Shown here: one piece after another, positions 25,033 to 34,196 of the stretch
How positions within the stretch are numbered: the stretch's first letter is position 1
How the letters are laid out: each line of letters begins with the position of its first letter
Assembly: GCF_009604425.1 (NCBI RefSeq)
Contig: NZ_WEGI01000010.1
Location: 1-64,000 of the forward strand
Direction: 5' to 3'
Source: Nocardia aurantia
GTDB taxonomy: Bacteria; Actinomycetota; Actinomycetes; Mycobacteriales; Mycobacteriaceae
Length of the DNA: 64,000 bases
Made by a program: the position numbers and the translations under genes
Notes under the pieces: generated by a model
Databases searched by the model: none
Told to the model about the DNA's origin: nothing
The model's input: only the letters and a program-made list of their open reading frames with translations

Positions 25033-26495
25033 GACGAGGTCACCTCCTGGGTGTGCGGGGATGCGACGCCGGTGATGGCGGCGTCGGTATCGGTGAGCGC
25101 GATTTCGTAGGGCGAGCGAATGTGGGTGAGCAGGAACGGATCCCGGGATCCGATCTTCACCAGTGCCTGACCGCGGCCGAGTCGCATCAAGGTGTCCTCG
25201 GTGCCTTCCGGCAACCGGTACAGCCGGACGGTGTCGAGGGCATCGTCGGCGCGGGACTGCCCGAACAGCACCACGATCGACGCCTCCGCCATCAACGACC
25301 GTGCCGGCGATCCCGCAGGCTGATCGGCCGGATGGTGAAACGCAGACACTGTCGAAAGTGCCAGGCCTCGTGAAAGTTTCAGGTTCGCGCGGAAGATCTC
25401 ACCGGTGGATCCGGCGGCGACATGCCAGCCCTCCTCCACGACGAGGATGGTCTGCTGGTAGCGAGACGAGCGAGCAGCGAGCCGGTTGGCCAGCCACGTG
25501 TTCGCCGCCGTCATGACCACTCGCAAGGCGGGCCCGTCGGTGGGCAGGGCGCTGACGTCGAAGTGCACCAGCGGGTGAGTATCCAGGGCATCGCGGACCG
25601 CCGGGCTGGTCGGTGCGTCGACCAGCCCACGCAGGTCGCGGTCGGCCAGCCGGAGCAACGCCAGACCGGGCTCGAGCCCCCACTCCAATGCACGCGTGGA
25701 CCACCTCGGCCCGAAGTCCGCGCCGTCGGCAGGGTCGGGATCGAGCAACTGCATCGCCAAGTCTCGGATCACCGGGTCCCGGCCGGTCCCGCGTGCCGCA
25801 ACGGTCACCTTAGCCAAACCGGCACCGACAGCGGCCTTTTCGCGTTCATCGAGTCGCCGTCCCATCGCATCGGTGAGAACAGCGAGCACGAGCGCCTCCT
25901 GCCCGGCGGGCACGACCCCCTCCAGACCACCCGTGTGATCGCCGCCGGTACTGATCGCCGGGTCGAGGAGGTTCAGCCGGGCACCGGTGCCACCGGTACG
26001 GAAGCGAATGCTCTGCGCGCCCAGCGACGTTGCGATCGAGGTGTATTCACCGACGCCGGCCTGCGGCTTCTTGTCGAGAACGACCACCTGGCGGCCGGCG
26101 ACGAGCTGGCGCAGAACGCACACGGTCTTGATCCACGAGGACTTCCCTCGCCCGATGTCGCCGATCACGACGATGTTGATGCCGGAGGTCTCGGCGCCGT
26201 ACGAGGCGAACGCGTCGACGATCTCGGCTTCCTGGCTGATCGTGTTCAGTCCGGCCAGCACCCCGTCGGTGCGGGTCCGCCGCCGATTGGTCGCCAGATT
26301 CCATGCCTCGGCCTGCCGAGTCGTCGTCCAGGCGCCCTCCGGACGCGGTTCGTACCAACCGTGCCGATCCAGCAACCGGCGACGCCGGGGCATCTGCCGC
26401 CGCGTGCCTCGCCGAGCTTCGGCCGGTGAGCCTGTCATCGGCTGGCCGAACTCGATTACGTTGCGCGATAGTCGTTTTTGTTCCGCGCGTGGCAT
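25029..26495 (-). CDS. VirB4/TraC-like conjugation ATPase
   Basis: This is a 488-residue ATPase. Walker A is VIGDIGRGKSSWIKT near residue 110, and the Walker B-like QTILVVEEGWHVAAG lies near 355, followed by the long insert and LSTVSAFHHPADQ sensor region. It corresponds to the motor half of VirB4, with the N-terminal half encoded separately by the SCO6880-like gene upstream. It powers assembly of the secretion channel at the inner face of the membrane. ATG 26495 is preceded by GAGGTCCGATGCC-like sequence. Confidence 0.85.
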   Translation of the reverse strand: MPRAEQKRLSRNVIEFGQPMTGSPAEARRGTRRQMPRRRRLLDRHGWYEPRPEGAWTTTRQAEAWNLATNRRRTRTDGVLAGLNTISQEAEIVDAFASYGAETSGINIVVIGDIGRGKSSWIKTVCVLRQLVAGRQVVVLDKKPQAGVGEYTSIATSLGAQSIRFRTGGTGARLNLLDPAISTGGDHTGGLEGVVPAGQEALVLAVLTDAMGRRLDEREKAAVGAGLAKVTVAARGTGRDPVIRDLAMQLLDPDPADGADFGPRWSTRALEWGLEPGLALLRLADRDLRGLVDAPTSPAVRDALDTHPLVHFDVSALPTDGPALRVVMTAANTWLANRLAARSSRYQQTILVVEEGWHVAAGSTGEIFRANLKLSRGLALSTVSAFHHPADQPAGSPARSLMAEASIVVLFGQSRADDALDTVRLYRLPEGTEDTLMRLGRGQALVKIGSRDPFLLTHIRSPYEIALTDTDAAITGVASPHTQEVTSS

Positions 26496-26504
26496 CGGAC
26501 CTCC

Positions 26505-28076
26505 TCAGCGGGTGTGGGGTGTGACGGCCAGTCCGCGGCCGAGCGGGAGGGTGGCGAACACCGCGACGTCGTGATCGTCTGTGGCCCAGTCGATATCAGT
26601 GATCGCGGAGTCGTGGGCTGCTTCCGTGACGCGCAGGCAGGCACGTTCGAGATCGTCGGGGTCACGGCCGGTGACCGCGATCGTCGCGGTGTAGATCGCG
26701 CCGTGGTGGCCCGAGCCGGGCATCAGATCGTGCCGTCGACGATCGGACGCCGTGGCCAGGACATCAGCGGAGCCATCGTCCAGCCGTCCCTTCTGCAGAT
26801 CCTTCGCGCGACGAGCGAGGTCGCTGGTGTGGTCACCGCGAGCCGCGGCCCGGGCTCGGTGCGCGGGAACGAAGTCGATCCGGACTGCGACGGTGCGGAT
26901 CGTGGGTGCCGGCGGCGTGACCTCGTCGCCGGGGTCCGCATCGACCCCGGTCAGCAACGGCGCCAACCACAATGGCCCCAGCGGGATCGGCTCGATGGCT
27001 TGTGGTCTCAGATAGCCGACCCGGGTCCGCCACCGGCCGTCCGGACCGACGGCGACATGGTCCGCGCCGCCGAGATAGCTCGGCCAGCAGGTGTCCCATG
27101 CTGTGTCCTGATGCGCGTCGATGGGGTGGGTGGGGTCGAGAAAGCTTCGGAGAACGCCGGCTAGTCGCCGATGCCCGAGGACGTCGACCCGCCCCATCTC
27201 TGCCAGCACGAGAAGCCGTACGGCGCGCTCGGTTTCGTCGCGAACCACCTGCGCGATGGCCGCGACCGCGGGCACGTTGCGCGTGCGGGCCAATCGCGTC
27301 GAGTCGGCGATCAGCGCCTCGGTCTGCGGAATTCGCAGCACCACGAACGACCGATGCTCCTCGGCCAGTGGCGCCGTGACGTCCACCAACGCGCCATACG
27401 ATTCCACCGCGGGGACCAGCCGGGGATCGGTGAGGTTGCCGATGCGGCGCTCGGCCCATCGGACGTGGCCGGTCATGTCGTGGGGTACCGATCGGTGCAG
27501 TAGTTGCACGCCCCGGATGTGGGATCCGCTGCGGGCGAGCTGCGCGAGGAACACGCCGAACTCGGCCTGGCTGGCGGTGTAGGCCGCGTCGCTGCGGAGT
27601 CCGTCCGCGACGCCTTCGACCGCGAGCGTGACCGTGAAGCACGGACGTTCCCCGGGATTGGCGGAGCGCAGGATGAACATGTCGTCGAGTCCGGTTCCGG
27701 ACAGATCCAAGGGGTCGGTGTTGCCGAGGGGAGGCGGCAACATCCAGCCCGGATCGTGGGCGGGGTCGCCGTAGCCGGCGTCTTCCGAGTTTCGATAGAT
27801 GTGCTCGCCGCGGCGTCGCCGCGTCCAGGTCCGCAGTGCGTGTGCTCGGCGGGCTGCCATCGATGGCCGATCTCGCCATTCCATGGTCGTAACGAACACC
27901 GCCAGCAGCTCGGCGAGGGCAGCGAGGATCGCCCACGTCGCTCCGCTTCCGAGCACGTAGATCGTCAGCGCACCACCGACTGCGGCGACCCAGGTCATCA
28001 GGACCGGGCGGGACAGCCCGAGCCATGAGCGACGAGCGATTTCTCCACCCAGGATGCTGGTCCGCGGCCCGGTCAT
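26505..28076 (-). CDS. SCO6880-family conjugation membrane protein (VirB3/VirB4 N-terminal-like)
   Basis: This is a 523-residue protein. Two close membrane segments at residues 25-65 (VLMTWVAAVGGALTIYVL and TWAILAALAELLAVFVTTM) recall VirB3. A long soluble region resembles the N-terminal domain of VirB4 (FTVTLAVEGVADGL, SFVVLRIPQTEALIADSTRL). The layout matches the SCO6880 family found in actinobacterial type IV secretion loci, always beside a separate VirB4 ATPase as here. Its start overlaps the stop of the VirB6-like gene (ATGA at 28073-28076). Confidence 0.82.
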   Translation of the reverse strand: MTGPRTSILGGEIARRSWLGLSRPVLMTWVAAVGGALTIYVLGSGATWAILAALAELLAVFVTTMEWRDRPSMAARRAHALRTWTRRRRGEHIYRNSEDAGYGDPAHDPGWMLPPPLGNTDPLDLSGTGLDDMFILRSANPGERPCFTVTLAVEGVADGLRSDAAYTASQAEFGVFLAQLARSGSHIRGVQLLHRSVPHDMTGHVRWAERRIGNLTDPRLVPAVESYGALVDVTAPLAEEHRSFVVLRIPQTEALIADSTRLARTRNVPAVAAIAQVVRDETERAVRLLVLAEMGRVDVLGHRRLAGVLRSFLDPTHPIDAHQDTAWDTCWPSYLGGADHVAVGPDGRWRTRVGYLRPQAIEPIPLGPLWLAPLLTGVDADPGDEVTPPAPTIRTVAVRIDFVPAHRARAAARGDHTSDLARRAKDLQKGRLDDGSADVLATASDRRRHDLMPGSGHHGAIYTATIAVTGRDPDDLERACLRVTEAAHDSAITDIDWATDDHDVAVFATLPLGRGLAVTPHTR

Positions 28077-30181
28077 TGATTACCCCCGTCCTCGGCCTCA
28101 CCAGGCGCCTGGTCGACCCCGGCCCGGGCCTTGTTCAACGCGCCACTGGCCGCTTGCGCCGCGACCGGTGTCGCGACGACCCCCGCGGTCTTCACCGCCG
28201 TCCCCAGCCGGAGCGCCGCATTCCCGGCCCGCTGGCCGGCAGCCGACTGCGGCCGGTCGCTCTGAGTTCCCCGGCTCAATGCGGCGCCGAGGTGCGCTTC
28301 GGTGGCCGACTTTCCGTCTCCGCGCCCAGCGGTACGCCACGGTGGATCTCCGGCTGCTTCATCGCCGGAGGCAGAGCCGGCACGCCGGGAAGGATCTCGG
28401 TCGCCCTGCCCGGAACCACCACCGCGACGGGTCCACCACATCGCGGTGCCGGCACCGCCGATTCCGCCGGCGAGCAGGCTGCCGGTGTTGCCGAATCCTG
28501 CGGCGTCGGAGCGGGACGGCAGCAGAGGCGCGTAGCGCAGCAGTGCCCAGGGCGCCATCCCCGCGGTCAGGAACGCAACGACGACCAGGCACAACTGGGC
28601 CAAGCTCCCCAACTGGCTCTCGGGTTCGGATGTGAGCGCCGAGTCGAGAACTCCGGTGATGCTGGCCAGCAGGAGGAACAACAGCGGTTTGCTCGCGATG
28701 ACGGCAAGGAAGAGCAGCGGCGGCCGGGCGGCCTTGCGCCGCCAGGTGGGATGAACCCACATTCCGAACCCGATCCCCGACGCCACAGCCAGGATCGGTA
28801 GCGCGACTTGGTGCATCAGCAGCCCGAAGAACACGCTCAACGCACCCACCGTCAACAGGACGAAAAGCAGGAGCCCGACCAGGACACCGCCACCGAGGTC
28901 GCCGGCGGTGAGCCGCCCGGTGAACTGTTCGAGGTGCGTGATCATGTGACCGGTATCCGGGCCGGACAGCTGCGCGATCCGGTCGGTGGCCGTATCCGCG
29001 GTCTCCACCAGCAAACCGGCGAACATCGGCGCGAACAGCATCAGCACCACGCCGGCCGGCAGGTAACCGAACAGATCCCCGGCCATCGTCTTGAGCGTCT
29101 CGCCCTTCACACCGGCCCGCCAGATCGACAGCACCGTCATCAGGCCCAGGACCATCACCCCGATCCCGGTCGACAGTGCGTACCAGCGCAGGAACCACGC
29201 CGCCGCTGGATCGAAGCGACCGGTCGCGGCGAGACCGGTGAGGACACGGGAACTCAGTTGTACGGCACTGTCTTTCGAGGCGTTCGCCCAGTCGTCGATC
29301 ACCGATTGGGGGTCGAGCACGAACCGGCCGGTGCTCACGGCGGTATGCCACAGCCAGCCGAATCCCGACGCCACGGCCGCCCCGCCTCGCCACAGCGGGT
29401 TGTCGGTGACCAGCTGGGACCACCACTGGCCGACGGTGATGTGCCGGTCGATCCAGTCCGCCGTCCCGATGAACAGGTGGCCAACTGCCCGGTTCCATTG
29501 CAAACACGCCGTGAGGTCGCCGGTCGCGGCGTCGGCGCGGGTGCAATCGACGAAATACGCGTGTGCGCAGTAGGCGCCGCCGGCAGCGCACGGGTCGGTC
29601 CAGGCGCGGAACGGAACGGCTCCGAATCCCTCTCCGAGCATGGCGATCTCGTGCAGTGACTGCTCGTCCGGTTTCTGCATCCAGTCGAAACCCCAGGCAT
29701 TCCATGCCGGCGACTTCGCCCATGCCTTCAGGTCGTCCGCGCACGTCGGAGGGAATCGATATTCGGGATCGCCTGCCGGAAATACTCTGGGCAGCAAGTC
29801 CTTCGCCGGCTCGCGGGTCGTATCTACGGGTGTGCCGGGCAGGTTTCCGCGCGCATCAGCGCCGAGGATCGCTTTCTTCTGGTCGTCGCCGGCACTCCAG
29901 AAGGCCAGCCGGTCCTCGACCGTGAACACGGTATTCAGATACATTCCGATGTCACCGCCGCGCCGTGCGCAAGTGCCGGAGAACCACGGAGCTCTGTTGA
30001 ACTCGTCAGTGCCGGAGACGTATTGGCGCAGATCGGCGGGAAAACCTTTCGGCAGCCCGTCGGCGGACGATGCCCCGATACCTGGCGACGGCGACGGAGG
30101 AGGAGCCGCAGTCGCGGCAGGGGCCAACACCCCTATCAGGGCAAAAACGCTCAGGGACAACAACACGAGGTGACTTCGCAT
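28073..30181 (-). CDS. VirB6/TrbL-like polytopic channel protein with extracytoplasmic domain
   Basis: This is a 702-residue protein. A signal peptide (SLSVFALIGVLAPAATAAPP) is followed by a 300-residue Cys-containing exported domain. At least five membrane segments follow between about residues 320 and 560, including GIGVMVLGLMTVLSIW, LPAGVVLMLFAPMFAGLL, VLVGLLLFVLLTVGALSV and LLFLAVIASKPLLFLLL. The C-terminal 130 residues are a Gly/Ala/Arg-rich cytosolic tail. This is the usual shape of the VirB6-like channel component of actinobacterial type IV systems. It is coupled by ATGA to the SCO6880-like gene. Confidence 0.82.
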   Translation of the reverse strand: MRSHLVLLSLSVFALIGVLAPAATAAPPPSPSPGIGASSADGLPKGFPADLRQYVSGTDEFNRAPWFSGTCARRGGDIGMYLNTVFTVEDRLAFWSAGDDQKKAILGADARGNLPGTPVDTTREPAKDLLPRVFPAGDPEYRFPPTCADDLKAWAKSPAWNAWGFDWMQKPDEQSLHEIAMLGEGFGAVPFRAWTDPCAAGGAYCAHAYFVDCTRADAATGDLTACLQWNRAVGHLFIGTADWIDRHITVGQWWSQLVTDNPLWRGGAAVASGFGWLWHTAVSTGRFVLDPQSVIDDWANASKDSAVQLSSRVLTGLAATGRFDPAAAWFLRWYALSTGIGVMVLGLMTVLSIWRAGVKGETLKTMAGDLFGYLPAGVVLMLFAPMFAGLLVETADTATDRIAQLSGPDTGHMITHLEQFTGRLTAGDLGGGVLVGLLLFVLLTVGALSVFFGLLMHQVALPILAVASGIGFGMWVHPTWRRKAARPPLLFLAVIASKPLLFLLLASITGVLDSALTSEPESQLGSLAQLCLVVVAFLTAGMAPWALLRYAPLLPSRSDAAGFGNTGSLLAGGIGGAGTAMWWTRRGGGSGQGDRDPSRRAGSASGDEAAGDPPWRTAGRGDGKSATEAHLGAALSRGTQSDRPQSAAGQRAGNAALRLGTAVKTAGVVATPVAAQAASGALNKARAGVDQAPGEAEDGGNQ

Positions 30182-30196
30182 GCGGAATTCACCTGC

Positions 30197-30919
30197 CTAG
30201 TCGAGGTAGAAGGTGTATTGGCCGGGCTGAACCTGATGTGCCAGAAGAGAATCCGCGCCTGGAGCCGTTACCTTCTCCGGCAGCGGGCCGACGGTACTGG
30301 TCGTGTTCTTCACTTTCCAGTCCCCGTTCTCCCAGGTCAGATCCACGAAATGGGTCGACCACGCGGTGAGGACCGATACCGGATCCCGGTCGGTGATACC
30401 TGCCCGGGAGATCGCGAGCATCCATACGGACACCCGCGCAGACAGGGCGCTGAATCCGGTCACTGTCACTGCCGCCGGTATCAAATTCACGACGCCGATG
30501 TGCTCGGCCGGCCGGTTCGCCCCAACCCGCAGGGTCGTCCGTAGGTCCGGTCCCGGATCCCGTGCGACCAGCGCCGTGGTGACCGACTCTATCGGCAGTC
30601 GGCCCTGCCCAGCCTGTGTCAGCGCTTGCAGCACATTCACCGCGGCCGTCGCCGCGCCCTGTTGGTCCTGCGAGTAGCCGATCGGCACTCCGCCGAGCGT
30701 CCGCACCGGGCCGTGGGCTACGTGAACCGACAGTCTCTGGCCGGTCGGCCGCTGATCACAGGCACGTAGCGCGAGTATTCCGGTGCCGCCCAGCAGGATT
30801 GCTGCCAGCCCGATCGCCAGCCAGCGACCGGCTGTCCACGACCGGGAGATGCTCCGACCGGTCGGCGGTGGCGCCGAATCGGGGGTGACGTCGCCGTAGT
30901 TCTTCTTCGCTGTAGCCAT
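30197..30919 (-). CDS. VirB8-like membrane-anchored protein
   Basis: This is a 240-residue protein starting at ATG 30919 after AGGAGGT. A short cytosolic N-terminus is followed by one membrane helix (WLAIGLAAILLGGTGILAL near 33-51) and an exported alpha/beta domain. That domain ends in TWENGDWKVKNTTSTVGPLP, the typical strand pattern of NTF2-like VirB8/TcpC domains. VirB8 scaffolds the inner-membrane part of the channel. It lies between the small pilin-like gene and the VirB6-like gene, which supports the call. Confidence 0.75.
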   Translation of the reverse strand: MATAKKNYGDVTPDSAPPPTGRSISRSWTAGRWLAIGLAAILLGGTGILALRACDQRPTGQRLSVHVAHGPVRTLGGVPIGYSQDQQGAATAAVNVLQALTQAGQGRLPIESVTTALVARDPGPDLRTTLRVGANRPAEHIGVVNLIPAAVTVTGFSALSARVSVWMLAISRAGITDRDPVSVLTAWSTHFVDLTWENGDWKVKNTTSTVGPLPEKVTAPGADSLLAHQVQPGQYTFYLD

Positions 30920-30987
30920 GTCGGACCTCCTGGTCAGGGGTGCTGTACTCGATGCCGATCGATGAAATAGCTTGTGGTTGAGTTGAT

Positions 30988-31395
30988 TCAATGACCGCTG
31001 ACGACGAACAAGATCGTGGCGATGATCGGCGAGGCGAGGCCGACCAGTCCGAGCGAGACCAGGGCGTCCTGGAGTTCTTCGCTACCTTCGGCGAGATCGT
31101 TGGCGTAGCCGCGTGATTTGGCGCGCTTCACCTTGAAGGCGCCCACGATCACCCGCACCGACGCGCCGATGACCACCAGGGCCCACAAGAAGGCGACGAC
31201 CCGCTTCCACGAGGTGTCCAGCGCCCCGTCGAACAATCCGAAATCCGGTGAGATCCCATCGAGCGGGTTCGGGATTCCGGGCGCGGCCGATGCTGCCGGC
31301 GCTGTTGACATCAGTAAAGCGCCGGCCACCAGCAAAGTTGGGACAGTTCTGAGAGTCCTTCGAATCATCAGTGGCATAGTCAGTTTCGTGTTCAA
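30988..31395 (-). CDS. Small exported two-helix membrane protein, VirB2/pilin-like
   Basis: This is a 135-residue protein. The best start is TTG 31395, placed six bases after GGAGG; ATG 31377 is an alternative. A signal peptide (LLVAGALLMSTAPAASAAPG) is followed by two membrane helices (VVAFLWALVVIGASVRVIVG and VSLGLVGLASPIIATILFVV) around a charged loop KVKRAKSRGYANDLAEGSEE. Size and topology match VirB2-type pilins, which form the conjugative tube, but there is no sequence signature to prove it. It sits just upstream of the VirB8-like gene. Confidence 0.7.
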   Translation of the reverse strand: MNTKLTMPLMIRRTLRTVPTLLVAGALLMSTAPAASAAPGIPNPLDGISPDFGLFDGALDTSWKRVVAFLWALVVIGASVRVIVGAFKVKRAKSRGYANDLAEGSEELQDALVSLGLVGLASPIIATILFVVSGH

Positions 31396-31463
31396 AACGA
31401 CCTCCTCGGTGGACGGGACGGCGTGCGCGGGATCCATCGCGGCTTCGGACAGGCTGAGGTCCG

Positions 31464-32816
31464 TCACCACGACGGCTCCTCGTAGTACCGCGGCGGCCCT
31501 GACCGGACGCCGTCGGCGCGATGGCGCCACCGGTAGGCGGTCAGTCGTGATTGCGTCGCAGGCCCCGGAACGGGAGACGCTGTTACCCAATCGGTTTCGG
31601 GTATGTACTCGCTCTCCAGTGGAGTGCTGTGGCAAGTGAGATTTTCGGAGGCCGCGTCGGTGACGTCGGCGGCGGCGTGGGTCCAGGCGCGTACCGTCGC
31701 TGTCGGCAACCGCGACAGTACGATTCGCTCGCCGGACGCGAGTGCCGGGTCCCACGGCACCGTTGCGACGCGGCGCACGCCGGCCGCACTCAGCGCCTCG
31801 ACGCTGCGCCCAGGAAGTGGATCCCGGGCGGCTACGACGACTGCGCTGGTGGCCAGTTCGTCGTGACCGGTGTCGGCGACTCCGTCCAAGAGCCGAAGGG
31901 CGCCGACGATCACGTCGCGGCGATCGGTCACCGGCACCACCAACGCGGTAGCGTGTTCGATCGCCCACCGGAATCCCGCTGCGCGCGGGTTGTTTCCGGT
32001 ATCGACGACGATCACCGATCGGTGCCGACGAAGAACCGCGAGGACAGCCGCGCATTCGTCTCGCCCGATCATGGCGCTTCCGCCGGGATCCTGGTCGGAG
32101 GCGAGGACCTCGTCCAGGCTCGGTTGCCTGTGCAGGAAACGCGCCAGCGCCGAAGCATCCGCGTTCGTGCTGCACAGCTTTCGCGCTTGGCCCAGGACGT
32201 CCCATACGGTCGCAGGGCCGTGCTCGGCGGCCGCGCGGGCGGCGAGGGTACCGGTGGACTCGTGCGCATCCCAGGCGACGACATTCCCGCCGCGGTAGCG
32301 ACCGAGCAGCGCCGACAACATGATCGCCGTGGGGGTGACTCCCGACCCGCCTTTGGGATTGGCGACCACGATCATCGGTGTTCCCGGCAGCGGCTGCCGG
32401 ATCCGCTCCACCGCTTGTCGAAACGCTGTCTCGGGCCCGTTCGGCCGCGGAAGCAGCTGCGCTCCGAACAGCATGTTGATCCGTCCCCGCCAGCCCCATT
32501 CGGCTGCCTCGGCTGCCGCTCCCGGTGCGTCGGCGGTCAGCAGGGCCAGCCGTGCCTCGCGGGCTCGGGCGATCTGGCGTTCGTCCGGCGGGGCGATGGT
32601 CAGGTTCGTCGCTCCGACTCCGTACGGATCCGAGGGGTCGTTGTCTTCGAAGATCTCGCTGCGGGCCGCGGCCAGATCGGTCTCCGGCTTCAGGGGGAGC
32701 TCCGGCTGCGACTCTGGCTCCGGTATCTGGCGAAGTCGCTGCCGGCGCAGATCCACCGGCCGTTCGCTGGGGGAGTCACGTCGTTCATCGGCTGCGGCGC
32801 TACCGTCGTCCGTCAC
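31464..32816 (-). CDS. ParA/MinD-like ATPase
   Basis: This is a 450-residue protein. The acidic, disordered first 130 residues precede a deviant Walker A, VVANPKGGSGVTPTAIMLSA near residue 150, then VVAWDAHES and HRSVIVVDTGNNPRA near 275. This is the order of a ParA/MinD/Mrp-type P-loop ATPase with long N-terminal extension, like the ATPases of actinobacterial secretion clusters. No ParB lies next to it, so positioning of the secretion machine is at least as likely as plasmid partition. It ends with an unstructured region YYEEPSW. Confidence 0.82.
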   Translation of the reverse strand: MTDDGSAAADERRDSPSERPVDLRRQRLRQIPEPESQPELPLKPETDLAAARSEIFEDNDPSDPYGVGATNLTIAPPDERQIARAREARLALLTADAPGAAAEAAEWGWRGRINMLFGAQLLPRPNGPETAFRQAVERIRQPLPGTPMIVVANPKGGSGVTPTAIMLSALLGRYRGGNVVAWDAHESTGTLAARAAAEHGPATVWDVLGQARKLCSTNADASALARFLHRQPSLDEVLASDQDPGGSAMIGRDECAAVLAVLRRHRSVIVVDTGNNPRAAGFRWAIEHATALVVPVTDRRDVIVGALRLLDGVADTGHDELATSAVVVAARDPLPGRSVEALSAAGVRRVATVPWDPALASGERIVLSRLPTATVRAWTHAAADVTDAASENLTCHSTPLESEYIPETDWVTASPVPGPATQSRLTAYRWRHRADGVRSGPPRYYEEPSW

Positions 32817-32897
32817 GTCTGCCTCCTCGAAATCGTTTCCTGTCAGTGAATTTCGGTGCGAACTGACCGGGCCGTTCGCGCAGCGGAAGTTCGCCGG

Positions 32898-34196
32898 TCA
32901 CCGGGTAGGTCCGAAGGCAAGACGGTTCGGGGCTGGTTCAGGCGCCTGGTACTTTGCGGCGAGTTCGGGGATTCTGGTGACGTAGCCCTGCGTCTCTGGG
33001 TTCTGGCAGACTCCACCGGCGGCGAAGGTGCCTTCGGGCCCGCAGTTGTACATCGACAACCACAACCAGGTCAGCTCGCCATGCAGAACTCCCTGCGTGA
33101 GGCCGCTTTTCGACAAATCGATCAACTTGCATGCGAACGCGCCCTGCGACATCACCGCGTCAGCAATCGAGAACGGGTCTGTGACGCCGTCGCCGTCGCC
33201 ATCGATGCCCTGTGAAGTCCAAGTGCCCGGCATGAACTGAGCCGGACCCAGCGCTCCGGCCGGTGATACAGCGGTGCGGTTGAACCCCGATTCCTGTTCC
33301 AGCTGCGCCGCGACGATCGGTGCGCTCAACTCCGGGCAGGTCGCTGCGGCCTTGCGAATCCACGGCTCGAAATCCGGCGGCACGGAGCCCGCGCCGAGGC
33401 GAGTGTCTCCGCCTCCGACCGCTGAGGATGCCGGGCCGCCGTGCGCGGGTGTCGTCACGCAACCAATGCCCGATCGCTGCCTCGACCACCGGCTCGATGT
33501 ATGTGCTGCGAGCGTATCGGTATCGGAATTCCTCTGTTGCGCCGCTCTTTTCGTCGGTCCCGTGTCTCTGGGGTGCGTGGCCTTCTCGAACGTTCCGGCC
33601 GCGTTCGGGATCGGCGTCGCGTGAGCAGTTTGCAGCCATGGCAGCGGATCGATTGCGTGCCCGCCGTGCAACCGCCCGCCCGGGACGACCTCGAAATGCA
33701 GGTGTGCTCCGGTCGCCTCACCGGCGGCACCGACACGTCCGATCTGCTGCCCGGCGGTGACACGCTGCCCGGCCTGCACACCGACGCCCCACTCGTACAT
33801 GTGTCCGTACACCGTGGACACGAGGCCATCGGGCCCGTCGCTATCGATGACGATCCAGTTGCCGAATCCCGAGGCGGGCCCGGCAGCTGCCACCGTCCCA
33901 TCGGCTGCGGCGAAGATCGAAGTGCCCTCCGCTGCAGCCAGATCGACACCGGCATGGAACCCGCCCTCTCGTGGCCCGAACGGCGACGACACCGTGAACG
34001 AACCTTCCGGCAGCGGCCATGCTCGGCCGTCGGCGGCCGGCGCCGGCTGGGCGGGCACGAGGTGGCGGTCGACGCGCGGCAGATCCGGCAGGCAACTGGG
34101 ATCTGCTGGTGGACGGTCACCGAATCCCGTGAGCACCACCACCACGACGACCGCTGCGACGACCACGATCAGCAACACCTTGAGCGTTGTGCTCAC
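32898..34196 (-). CDS. Bifunctional peptidoglycan hydrolase: M23 peptidase plus lytic transglycosylase
   Basis: This is a 432-residue protein from GTG 34196, coupled to the cutinase-like gene by GTGA. A membrane anchor (LLIVVVAAVVVVVVLTGFG) is followed by an M23 domain (SPFGPREGGFHAGVDLA with His and Asp ligands near residue 90, and GAHLHFEV near 165). After a linker comes a soluble-lytic-transglycosylase domain (AAQLEQESGFNRTAVSPAGA with its catalytic Glu near 300, and LGPAQFMPGTW). Such fusions open the cell wall for passage of the conjugation channel. Both sets of catalytic residues are present. Confidence 0.93.
   Translation of the reverse strand: MSTTLKVLLIVVVAAVVVVVVLTGFGDRPPADPSCLPDLPRVDRHLVPAQPAPAADGRAWPLPEGSFTVSSPFGPREGGFHAGVDLAAAEGTSIFAAADGTVAAAGPASGFGNWIVIDSDGPDGLVSTVYGHMYEWGVGVQAGQRVTAGQQIGRVGAAGEATGAHLHFEVVPGGRLHGGHAIDPLPWLQTAHATPIPNAAGTFEKATHPRDTGPTKRAAQQRNSDTDTLAAHTSSRWSRQRSGIGCVTTPAHGGPASSAVGGGDTRLGAGSVPPDFEPWIRKAAATCPELSAPIVAAQLEQESGFNRTAVSPAGALGPAQFMPGTWTSQGIDGDGDGVTDPFSIADAVMSQGAFACKLIDLSKSGLTQGVLHGELTWLWLSMYNCGPEGTFAAGGVCQNPETQGYVTRIPELAAKYQAPEPAPNRLAFGPTR

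Noticed and set aside
30988-32499. 503-codon frame covering the pilin-like gene
   Set aside because: Only its last 135 codons look like protein (signal peptide plus two helices); the earlier part is antisense-like Arg-rich sequence within the ParA-like gene.
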